A stretch of DNA of 64,000 bases from SIG622 sp045600125 (lineage in GTDB: Bacteria > Bacillota > Clostridia > Oscillospirales > CAG-382), in assembly GCA_045600125.1 (NCBI GenBank), contig JAZRXH010000095.1, positions 1 through 64,000 on the forward strand, written 5' to 3'. A model generated the notes under the pieces. It saw nothing but the letters and a program-made list of their open reading frames with translations. It did not search any database and had not been told where the DNA came from. Position numbers and translations under genes: made by a program. This document shows positions 43,219 through 50,820 of the stretch, in pieces (position 1 is the stretch's first letter; each line of letters starts with the position of its first letter).

Positions 43219-45282
43219 ATGAATAGTAGAAAAACGGCGGGACTTTCCGTCCTGCTCCTTGCCTCGTTTTCTCTGTTTTCCTCCTGCGCAAAGCAGCCCG
43301 GGATTCCCGTCTCGGTCATGCTGACCTGCGGAGACGGCTTTACGGTCACGGGGGAGAACCCGAAAAGGATAAACAGCGGGGAGGACGTTTCCTTCCCCGT
43401 AACTCTTGAAGAAGGATACAGCTTTATCCAGGTCCTTCCCGACGGACTCGATTACACCTTTGACGGGGAGAATTTCAAAATCAAAAACGTGAAGTATCCG
43501 CTGACCGTCGAACCCGTTGCGGCGTCGGGAAAGGAGACCTACCGCTTCAGCCTGCAGAGCCTCAGCGGCGGCGGAAACGTAAGCTCGAACATCCAAAACG
43601 GAAGGATCCGTGCCGGAACGAGGATCACCGTAGACGCCGTTCCGAAAGAAGGCTACGTATTCCTCGGGTGGAGCCTTGACAAGGCGCTTTCGACCGGGGA
43701 AGCGGAGCTTGTTTCCGAGGCAAGACAGTATTCCTTCATTCTCGAAGAGAATACGGTCATCCACGCAAACTTCAAAAACGTGGCGGAAAAGGTGGAGGAC
43801 AATTCCACAAAGCCCAGATCCGTCGTCACCGAGTCGAGAATCGTAATCTATCATCCCAACGGCGGCGTCATCAACGGCACCGAGGATGAGATCTACGCCT
43901 ACGAGGCGAACGACACCTATTACATAAGCCCGAATACCGTGGCGGCTGCCGACGAGATATTCTCCCGGGACGGCTATAAGCTGGTCGGCTTCTCGGATAC
44001 CGCCGACGGCAGCGGCAGATTCTTCGGCATCGGGCATACCGCCTTCTTTGCCGAGGGCGAAAACGCCGTGACAAATCTTTACTGCGTATGGAAGGAATAC
44101 TCCGACATTTCGGACTTTGAATTCCGAAGCTGCGAGGACGGCCTTGAGCTTGTGAAGTATAACGGGGACGAGGAAGAGGTCGTCATTCCCGAACGGGTGA
44201 ATGGAAAGAACGTGATCTCGATCGCATCCGGCGCCATAAGCGGGGAGAATATCCGCAGTCTTTATCTTCCTTTCTGCCTTACCCGCGGCGAGAGCGGCGC
44301 CGTGACCGACTGTCCGAATCTTGCCGAGATCACTCTTTCGGATGCGCTGAAAAGCGTGCCCAATGATTTCTTCTCGGATACAGCCGTCTACAGGACCGTT
44401 CATCTGAACGCCGCCGTAAGACCCGCTTTCTCCGGCTATTACCGCAATTTCAGCCTGAAATATCAGTATCTGATGTCGCTTCCCGACGACCGCCCCAAGG
44501 TCGCCGTGCTGTCCGGCTCGAACACCGACCACGGCGTGGATACGCTCTGGATGGAACAGCAGGAGAACGGCAAGTATTATTTCATCAACTACGGCACCGA
44601 CGCCGCCTTCAATATCACGCTGTATCTTGACTGCGTAAGCCATATGCTGGGCGAGGGGGATTATCTTCTCCATAACTTCGAGCAGATGGACTACTGCAAG
44701 GGTACCCTTGAGATCAACGCCATGACCTTCCAGGGACTCGAATCGACCTACAATATCCTTTCGCTCATTGACATGTCCAAATACGGGAATTTCCTCGGCG
44801 CCATCTGCGAATTCAACGAAATGCGCAGCAAGATGGGAAAGGGCGATTACGTGGAGATCCCCAACGTCCACAACAAGCGCGGCGAAAAGTTCGGTATCCA
44901 GCTGGACTATAACCGGGACGACTTCCGCAGCGGCGCCAACGGTACCTTCTGTTTCGGCTACGACGTGATCACGAAGAAGGAAGCCGAAAACCTCAGCGGC
45001 ATCTACCGGGAGGCAAGAAGCAGGGGAGTGAACATCCTTATTACTTACCCGTCCTTCAACTACAACGCCATTGACGAAAAGTGCAGGAATGAAAAAGCGT
45101 ATTCGGAATACGACCGCTTCATCCGTGAAAATATGGACGCTCCGCTTATCTCCAAGGTCAGCGACTACATCTTCGAGGGCAAGTATATGTCCAACACCGA
45201 CTACCACCTGAACGAGCACGGGCGTAAGATCCGCACCGAAAATCTTCTCCGTGACTTTAAGGCATACCTCGAAAAGCACTGA
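43219..45282 (+). CDS. Surface lipoprotein with InlB-type repeats, leucine-rich segment and SGNH-like domain
   Basis: Lipoprotein: signal peptide ending SLFSSC, lipidated Cys23. Domains in order: two or three InlB-B/bacterial-repeat units (about 30-300; GYVFLGWSLDKA, HPNGG ... GYKLVGFSDTADG), a BspA-type leucine-rich segment (about 315-405; VIPERVNGKNVISIASGAI), then an SGNH/AlgX-like domain (about 425-687) with VLSGSN (Ser434) and a TDYHLN motif (Asp661, His663). ATG 43219 has AAAGGA 9 nt upstream. 687 aa. It opens the MBOAT cluster, so the SGNH domain probably transfers or removes acyl groups on a surface glycan. The catalytic triad is inferred. Confidence 0.8.
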   Translation: MNSRKTAGLSVLLLASFSLFSSCAKQPGIPVSVMLTCGDGFTVTGENPKRINSGEDVSFPVTLEEGYSFIQVLPDGLDYTFDGENFKIKNVKYPLTVEPVAASGKETYRFSLQSLSGGGNVSSNIQNGRIRAGTRITVDAVPKEGYVFLGWSLDKALSTGEAELVSEARQYSFILEENTVIHANFKNVAEKVEDNSTKPRSVVTESRIVIYHPNGGVINGTEDEIYAYEANDTYYISPNTVAAADEIFSRDGYKLVGFSDTADGSGRFFGIGHTAFFAEGENAVTNLYCVWKEYSDISDFEFRSCEDGLELVKYNGDEEEVVIPERVNGKNVISIASGAISGENIRSLYLPFCLTRGESGAVTDCPNLAEITLSDALKSVPNDFFSDTAVYRTVHLNAAVRPAFSGYYRNFSLKYQYLMSLPDDRPKVAVLSGSNTDHGVDTLWMEQQENGKYYFINYGTDAAFNITLYLDCVSHMLGEGDYLLHNFEQMDYCKGTLEINAMTFQGLESTYNILSLIDMSKYGNFLGAICEFNEMRSKMGKGDYVEIPNVHNKRGEKFGIQLDYNRDDFRSGANGTFCFGYDVITKKEAENLSGIYREARSRGVNILITYPSFNYNAIDEKCRNEKAYSEYDRFIRENMDAPLISKVSDYIFEGKYMSNTDYHLNEHGRKIRTENLLRDFKAYLEKH

Positions 45283-45331
45283 GTCTTTCCTCTGTCGAAA
45301 ATCGAACGATATTTACCGAAAGGAATTTGTA

Positions 45332-45607
45332 ATGACCGAGCTTATTTTCTTTTCAAAGCCGCTTCTGCTTTTTGTGCCGATCGTCTTCGGGCTTTTGCAG
45401 ATTCTTCTTGTCCGAATTCCGAAGCCGGCTTCACTGGCTGTCAACGCCGTGCTTTTTACTGCCGCCGTTGTTCTGCTCATCCTCGTGGGCGGACAGCTAT
45501 CGGATATCCTTGTGACGACTCTTTTTGCTTCGCTCTTGTCCTTTGTTTTCTCGGAAAACGCTTATAAGAGCGGTGCCGAAAGCGGAAAGGGGGAGGAAGA
45601 GAAATGA
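45332..45607 (+). CDS. Small membrane protein of the MBOAT cluster
   Basis: 91 aa with about three hydrophobic segments (LLLFVPIVFGLLQILLV, LAVNAVLFTAAVVLLILVGG, LVTTLFASLLSFVFS) and a hydrophilic Ser/Glu tail. I do not recognise a family. ATG 45332 has GAAAGGA about 9 nt upstream; an ATG at 45251 overlaps the previous gene. It overlaps the MBOAT gene by 4 nt (ATGA), so a role with the acyltransferase, for example as a subunit, is plausible. Confidence 0.75.
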   Translation: MTELIFFSKPLLLFVPIVFGLLQILLVRIPKPASLAVNAVLFTAAVVLLILVGGQLSDILVTTLFASLLSFVFSENAYKSGAESGKGEEEK

Positions 45608-47067
45608 CCTTCAATTCCGCCGTATTTCTGCTTTTTTTCCCCATCGTTCTTCTTTTCCATTTCTTTACGCCGAAGAAATACCGTGTGATCCCGCTTCTCA
45701 TCGCCAGCTATTATTTCTACGCAAGCTGGAATTTCGGTCTGATGAGCCTCATCCTTTTCACCACCGCCGTTTCGTATTTCGCCGGTATTTACATTGAAAA
45801 GACTGACTCGAAAAAGGTAAAGAAGCTGCTCCTTACCGTCACGCTCATCGCCTGCTTCGGGGTGCTGTTCTTCTTCAAGTATTTCAATTTCTTCTCCTCC
45901 GTCGTCTTTTCGGCGGCAAGGCTCTTCGGAGCCGCAGGGGAGGGCATAAGCCTGAAGCTCATCCTTCCCGTGGGTATTTCCTTCTATACCTTCCAGACGC
46001 TTTCCTACGTTATCGACGTATACAGAGGAAGCATCCGGGCGGAACGGAATTTCCTCTATTACGCTCTCTTTGTTTCCTTCTTCCCGCAGCTGGTGGCAGG
46101 ACCTATCGAGCGCCCGGAAAACCTTCTGCCGCAGCTGAAGAGCGACCTTCGCCCCGAGAGAGAAAATTTCATCGTCGGCGGCTCGGTCATGCTCATCGGC
46201 TACTTCAAGAAGATCGCCGTGGCGGATTTCTTCGCAGGCTACGTGAACACCGTCTATAATTCCCCGGAAAACGCAAGCGGCGCTTCGGTGATCCTCGCAA
46301 GCGTTCTGTTTGCCGTTCAGATCTACTGCGACTTCTCCGGCTATACCGATATCGCCATCGGAGCGGCACGGATCATGGGTATCCGCCTCATGCGGAACTT
46401 CGACAGACCCTACAGCTCACGTTCCGTAAGGGAATTCTGGTCAAGATGGCATATCAGCCTTTCCTCATGGTTCAAAGATTATCTTTACATACCTCTTGGC
46501 GGCAACCGGAAAGGCACGGCAAGGACGCTTCTCAACATCCTCATCGTCTTCGCCGTCAGCGGTCTGTGGCACGGTGCGGACACCACCTTTATCGTGTGGG
46601 GCGTTCTGCACGGCGTTTATCAGATTATCGGAAGACTGACGTGGAAGGCAAGACGGAAGGCATGGGAAAAGCTAGGGGTTCCGGAAAACGGGAAATTCCT
46701 TTCGGGACTCCGTGTGTTCAATACCTTTGTGCTCACCACCTTTGCCTGGATCTTCTTCCGTGCGAATAACGTGGCCGATCTCGGAACCATTCTCGGGAAA
46801 CTGTTTACCTCGTGGGATACCGGCATTCTTTCCTCCGTCCGGGACGGAATGGGCTTTACCGCCACGTCTGCCGTGCTTGCCGTCCTGCTCCTTGTGACGC
46901 TCATGCTTCTTGACAGAAGGATGTCGGCTGTCTATACCGAGGAAAAAGGAAATACCGTTTCCTTCGACCGTTCTACCGCCCTTCTTCTTGTGTGGACGGT
47001 CATTGCCGCATGGCTTCTTCTGTATGCCGGAGGCGGCGCAAGCACCTTTATTTACTTCCAGTTCTGA
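45604..47067 (+). CDS. MBOAT O-acyltransferase (AlgI/PatA family)
   Basis: Membrane-bound acyltransferase that moves acyl groups, usually acetyl, across the membrane for polysaccharide or peptidoglycan decoration. About ten membrane segments. Family markers: SYYFYASWNFGL, LPVGISFYTFQTLSYVIDVYRG, AGPIERP, the REFWSRWHISLSSWF block (His283) and the invariant SGLWHG (catalytic His323). 487 aa, typical for AlgI. Flanked by two SGNH-domain proteins, which are the usual partners (AlgJ/AlgX, PatB). Confidence 0.93.
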   Translation: MTFNSAVFLLFFPIVLLFHFFTPKKYRVIPLLIASYYFYASWNFGLMSLILFTTAVSYFAGIYIEKTDSKKVKKLLLTVTLIACFGVLFFFKYFNFFSSVVFSAARLFGAAGEGISLKLILPVGISFYTFQTLSYVIDVYRGSIRAERNFLYYALFVSFFPQLVAGPIERPENLLPQLKSDLRPERENFIVGGSVMLIGYFKKIAVADFFAGYVNTVYNSPENASGASVILASVLFAVQIYCDFSGYTDIAIGAARIMGIRLMRNFDRPYSSRSVREFWSRWHISLSSWFKDYLYIPLGGNRKGTARTLLNILIVFAVSGLWHGADTTFIVWGVLHGVYQIIGRLTWKARRKAWEKLGVPENGKFLSGLRVFNTFVLTTFAWIFFRANNVADLGTILGKLFTSWDTGILSSVRDGMGFTATSAVLAVLLLVTLMLLDRRMSAVYTEEKGNTVSFDRSTALLLVWTVIAAWLLLYAGGGASTFIYFQF

Positions 47068-47087
47068 TGAAAGGAGATGTCATATAA

Positions 47088-48518
47088 ATGAGAAAATCCA
47101 TACTCCGGGTTCTTTGCTTTATTGTGGCGCTCCTTCTTCCCGCCATAGCCGTCCTCAGCATCAATGCGGCGATCCCGAAGCAGTACGGGAGGACCTTCCT
47201 TGCCGAGCTTGCACCGAAATACGAGCGTCTTTCCTCGGTGGGTTCTCCCAAGACCGTGCTCATCGGCGGCAGTAATCTTGCCTTCGGCATCGACAGCGCC
47301 AAAATGGAAGAATACACCGGCAGACCCTGCGTCAACTTCGGACTGTATGCGACCCTCGGTACAAAGGCGATGCTCGAGCTTTCCCTCGGCGGGCTCGGCA
47401 GGGGAGATATCGTCGTTCTCTGCCCCGAGACCGACCCGCAGACCTATTCGCTGTTCTTTGACGCAAGGAGCATGTGTCAGGCGCTGGAGGCAAAGCCCTC
47501 CATGTTCTTCGGACTTGAAAACGGCGAGAAGGCGAAGGTCGCCGCCGCCCTGCCGGAGCATCTTACCTCCAAGCTGAACTTTTACAGGACCGCCACCACG
47601 CCCGACCCGGAAGGTGTTTACCGAAAGGATTCCTTTAATGCGCTTGGCGACGTCGTATTCCCGAGAGAATTCAACGATATGGTGCCTATGTTCGACGAAA
47701 CGACGGTGATCCTGCCCGACGCTTCCATCGTTTCGGAGGAATTCATCGGGTACGTGAACGATTATGCTGAGAAAGCCTCGAAAAAGGGCGCAAGGGTCTT
47801 TTTCAGCTTCCCGCCCATGAACGAGCTTGCCATGGCGGACGGCACCGATGAAAAGGCGCTGTATGCCTTCTATTCCTATCTTGCTTCCGTTCTCGATTTC
47901 GAGATCATCAGCAATATAAACGATTATATCCTTGACGCCGAGTATTTTTACGATACGAACTACCATCTCAACGATACCGGCGTGGAATACCGGACCTCTC
48001 TTCTTGCCCGGGATATAAACAGAGTCCTCGGAAATACCGAACCGCTGCTGTCTTTGTCCTTCCCGTCTCATCCCGTAAGACCCGATTCCTATTTCGGCTT
48101 CAACAAGGACGACGACAAGACGGGATTCTTCGAGTACGAGGTCAACGGCGACGTTTGTACTCTTGTGGGGCTTACCGAAGAGGGAGCGAAGGAAGAGCTT
48201 CTCGTGATGCCGGTCTCCTATAACGGCGTGCCGGTCACCTCGATCGCAAAGGACGCCTTCGCAAAGAGCGAGTGCCTTGAGAGAGTCTTTGTCAGCGATA
48301 ATACAAACCTTGTGAGCTTTGCGGACGGAGCCTTCGACAACTGCCCGACGCTGAAGCGGGTGGAGCTGACGACACTCCCGGAGCAGATCACCGCAAGTCA
48401 GCGTCTGTTCGGCGATTCGGCGAAGGACGTCCGGATCTTCGTGCCTCTCGAGCTCTATTCCAAATACGTCACGAACTACGAGTGGGGCGCTCTGACAGAG
48501 AAGATTTCCGTGATCTGA
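47088..48518 (+). CDS. SGNH-domain protein with C-terminal leucine-rich segment
   Basis: One N-terminal membrane anchor (about 5-28) and an extracellular SGNH domain (about 50-320): LIGGSNLAFG with Ser62 as nucleophile and DTNYHLND with Asp289/His293 near the end, as in AlgJ/PatB-type acetyltransferases or esterases. After about residue 355 a BspA-type leucine-rich segment follows (VSYNGVPVTSIAKDAFAKSECLERVFV). 476 aa. The domain order is the reverse of the lipoprotein at 43219. GAAAGGAG precedes the start, 20 nt after the MBOAT gene. Confidence 0.83.
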   Translation: MRKSILRVLCFIVALLLPAIAVLSINAAIPKQYGRTFLAELAPKYERLSSVGSPKTVLIGGSNLAFGIDSAKMEEYTGRPCVNFGLYATLGTKAMLELSLGGLGRGDIVVLCPETDPQTYSLFFDARSMCQALEAKPSMFFGLENGEKAKVAAALPEHLTSKLNFYRTATTPDPEGVYRKDSFNALGDVVFPREFNDMVPMFDETTVILPDASIVSEEFIGYVNDYAEKASKKGARVFFSFPPMNELAMADGTDEKALYAFYSYLASVLDFEIISNINDYILDAEYFYDTNYHLNDTGVEYRTSLLARDINRVLGNTEPLLSLSFPSHPVRPDSYFGFNKDDDKTGFFEYEVNGDVCTLVGLTEEGAKEELLVMPVSYNGVPVTSIAKDAFAKSECLERVFVSDNTNLVSFADGAFDNCPTLKRVELTTLPEQITASQRLFGDSAKDVRIFVPLELYSKYVTNYEWGALTEKISVI

Positions 48519-48585
48519 TCCGACAGGAGCCTTTTCTCCCCATAAGTCGAAGCGGGGAAACTAAAACGAAAGGAAGCAGTTATCC

Positions 48586-49356
48586 ATGCGTATTGTAGTC
48601 AAAGTCGGTACCTCGACTCTTGCCCATGCGGGCGGACGAATGAACATCCGGCGCATCGAAGCCCTTTGCAAGGTGCTGTCCGATCTTAAAAACGCCGGGC
48701 ACGAGATCGTCCTTGTGTCCTCCGGCGCCATCGGGATGGGAACGGGAAAGCTTTCCCTTAGGGAGCGCCCGTCGGATATGCCCACAAAGCAGGCAGCCGC
48801 CGCCGTGGGACAGTGCGAGCTGATGTATACCTACGACAAGCTGTTCTCGGAGTATAACCACACCGTTGCGCAGATCCTTCTGACCGGAAGCGATATCGAC
48901 AACGAAAAGCACAGACACAATTTCCATTCCACCATGGAGCGCCTTCTCGAGCTCGGCGTCCTTCCCGTCATCAACGAGAACGATACCGTGTCCACCGAGG
49001 AGATCGCCATCGGCGACAACGACACCCTCGGCGCCATCGTAGCGGTGGAGACAGAAGCCGATCTTCTTGTTCTTCTTTCGGATATCGACGGGCTCTATAC
49101 CGCCGATCCGCACAGGGTCCCGGACGCCGTTCTGATAAACCGGGTGGAGAAGATCACCCCCGAGATCATCGCTCTTGCGGGCGGTGCGGGCACTTCGCTC
49201 GGTACGGGCGGCATGGCGACAAAGCTTCGGGCGGCGCAGATCGCCACCGAGGCGGGCACCGATATGATCATCGCAAACGGCAAGGATCCGGACATTCTCT
49301 ATAATATCGCAGACGGTAAAGAATTCGGCACGCTGTTCTGCGGAAACAAAAAGTAA
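48586..49356 (+). CDS. proB: Glutamate 5-kinase
   Basis: First step of proline synthesis: phosphorylates the gamma-carboxyl of glutamate. Amino-acid-kinase fold with VVKVGTSTL, LVSSGAIGMG, NENDTV, GDNDTLGAIVA, LLSDIDGLY and GTGGMATKL. 256 aa: it lacks the C-terminal PUA domain, as in many Firmicutes forms. AAAGGAAG lies upstream. Lies 68 nt after the acylation cluster and is separated from proA (21108) by about 26 kb. Confidence 0.95.
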   Translation: MRIVVKVGTSTLAHAGGRMNIRRIEALCKVLSDLKNAGHEIVLVSSGAIGMGTGKLSLRERPSDMPTKQAAAAVGQCELMYTYDKLFSEYNHTVAQILLTGSDIDNEKHRHNFHSTMERLLELGVLPVINENDTVSTEEIAIGDNDTLGAIVAVETEADLLVLLSDIDGLYTADPHRVPDAVLINRVEKITPEIIALAGGAGTSLGTGGMATKLRAAQIATEAGTDMIIANGKDPDILYNIADGKEFGTLFCGNKK

Positions 49357-49447
49357 AAAGGCGTTATAGGCAACTCAATTTTGAGAAGGCGCATCCTCGC
49401 CCCGATAATCATATAATTTTGAGGACAAATGTAACGGAGGGATCTGT

Positions 49448-50533
49448 ATGTCAAAATTCAAAGCGTTTTGTGAAAAGAAAAACGTTCGTGTTTCGGCAAA
49501 GCTCTACTTTATCGACTGTATGAGCAGTATGGCGCTGGGGCTTTTTGCCTCGCTCCTCATCGGCACGATCTTTCAGACGCTCGGCAAATATCTTGTGAAC
49601 GTGAGCGCTCTTCGGGATATCGGAGAGTTCTTCAATCTTGCCGCCTCCTATGCTTCCGGCGTGACGGGAGCGGTGCTCGGCATCGCCGTGGCTTCCTCTC
49701 TGAAGGCTCCGCCTCTTGTGATGTTCAGTGCGGCGGCGGTGGGAATGTGCGGCAACGGGCTTGCCGCCGTGTATATGCTGGGCGGCACCGAGAAATCCAT
49801 CACGGCAGGTCCCGTCGGTGCGCTTCTCGTGACGATTTTTGCCGTGGAGCTGGGCAAACTGGTTTCCAAGGAAACGAAGGTGGATATCCTTGTGACGCCG
49901 GTGGTCACCATCCTTTCCGGATGCCTTCTTGCAAAGCTTATCTGTCCCGTCATCGCCTATGCGATGTACTGGCTCGGCTATTTCATCAATACCGCAACGG
50001 AATATCAGCCCTTCCTTATGGGCATCATCCTTTCGGTGGTCGTGGGGATGATCCTCACGCTGCCCATCAGCTCCGCCGCGATCTGCGCCATGATCGGCAT
50101 CACCGGGATCGCCGGCGGCGCCGCCTGCGTGGGCTGCTGTGCGCAGATGGTGGGCTTCGCCGTCATCAGCTTCCGTGAAAACGGTTGGGGAGGGGTAGTC
50201 GCCCAGGGGATCGGCACCTCGATGCTCCAGATGGGCAACATCGTGAAGAAGCCGGTCATATGGCTTCCTGCGACGCTTGCGGCGGCTTTTGCAGGTCCTG
50301 TGTCTACTCTTGTATTCCGATTGGAATGCACCGGCGTATCGGCGGGCATGGGTACCTGCGGTTTTGTGGGACCTCTCGGCGTCTTCACCGATATGGGCTT
50401 TTCAAGCGGAAGGGCATGGCTCGGCGTGGTCGTGTGCTGTATCGTTCTTCCCGCCGTTCTTTCCCTTGTTTTCAATGAGTTCCTCCGGAGGATCGGCAGC
50501 GTTAAGACCGGCGATATGAAGCTGGAGCTGTGA
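49448..50533 (+). CDS. PTS EIIC-like membrane permease, stand-alone
   Basis: Polytopic membrane protein resembling the EIIC_2 group of PTS permeases (about nine hydrophobic segments; YFIDCMSSMALGLFASLLIGTIFQ, ASGVTGAVLGIAVASSLKAPPLV, GPVGALLVTIFAVELGKL). No EIIA or EIIB domain is fused or adjacent, so transport partner and substrate are unknown; members of this group may not be phosphorylating carriers. 361 aa. GGAGG lies upstream. A -10-like TATAAT (49412-49417) without a -35 precedes it, so it may be expressed from proB. Confidence 0.8.
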   Translation: MSKFKAFCEKKNVRVSAKLYFIDCMSSMALGLFASLLIGTIFQTLGKYLVNVSALRDIGEFFNLAASYASGVTGAVLGIAVASSLKAPPLVMFSAAAVGMCGNGLAAVYMLGGTEKSITAGPVGALLVTIFAVELGKLVSKETKVDILVTPVVTILSGCLLAKLICPVIAYAMYWLGYFINTATEYQPFLMGIILSVVVGMILTLPISSAAICAMIGITGIAGGAACVGCCAQMVGFAVISFRENGWGGVVAQGIGTSMLQMGNIVKKPVIWLPATLAAAFAGPVSTLVFRLECTGVSAGMGTCGFVGPLGVFTDMGFSSGRAWLGVVVCCIVLPAVLSLVFNEFLRRIGSVKTGDMKLEL

Positions 50534-50542
50534 TTTTCTTCT

Positions 50543-50580
50543 GACCCCGACGCAGATAACCGTGTCGGGGTCGGCTTTTT
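50543..50580 (+). terminator. Rho-independent terminator after the EIIC-like gene
   Basis: Perfect 9-bp stem GACCCCGAC / GTCGGGGTC, 12-nt loop, GGC, TTTTT. Confidence 0.85.
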
Positions 50581-50655
50581 CTCCGCACTCATGCGGAAAA
50601 GTGGTGTAAAATATTAAAAATAAGTGCAAAAAAAGAAAAAAATGCATTTTACATC

Positions 50656-50684
50656 TTTACATTGACTTTTATTTGTGGTATAAT
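50656..50684 (+). promoter_or_regulatory. Promoter of nifJ
   Basis: TTTACA (50656-50661), 17-nt spacer ending TGTGG, TATAAT (50679-50684). The leader is about 130 nt. Confidence 0.8.
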
Positions 50685-50732
50685 AACGCTGTTGTATTCC
50701 GTGTTTTGCTGTTTTTCCCCATGACGGACGTG

Positions 50733-50790
50733 CCGGATGCGGGATGCGGCTTTCCGGAGGCTTTTGCTTTTGCCTTCGGAAAAAGGCAAA
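50733..50790 (+). promoter_or_regulatory. Three mutually exclusive hairpins in the nifJ leader
   Basis: Hairpin A: CCGGA (50733-50737) / TCCGG (50753-50757). Hairpin B: CCGGAGGC (50754-50761) / GCCTTCGG (50772-50779). Hairpin C: TTTGCCTT (50769-50776) / AAGGCAAA (50783-50790). B shares bases with both A and C, so the leader can hold A plus C, or B. No T-run follows, so translational control is likelier than termination. Pairing is seen; a switch is inference. Confidence 0.45.
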
Positions 50791-50820
50791 TTCGTATAAA
50801 TTTTATAGGAGGAATATAAA

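Noticed and set aside
43078..45279. Open frame of about 730 codons on the minus strand across the SGNH lipoprotein
   Set aside because: Antisense shadow; the plus strand has a lipobox, ribosome binding site and conserved SGNH-like motifs.
49412..49417. TATAAT before the EIIC-like gene as a promoter
   Set aside because: No matching -35 element; kept only as a remark in the gene entry.
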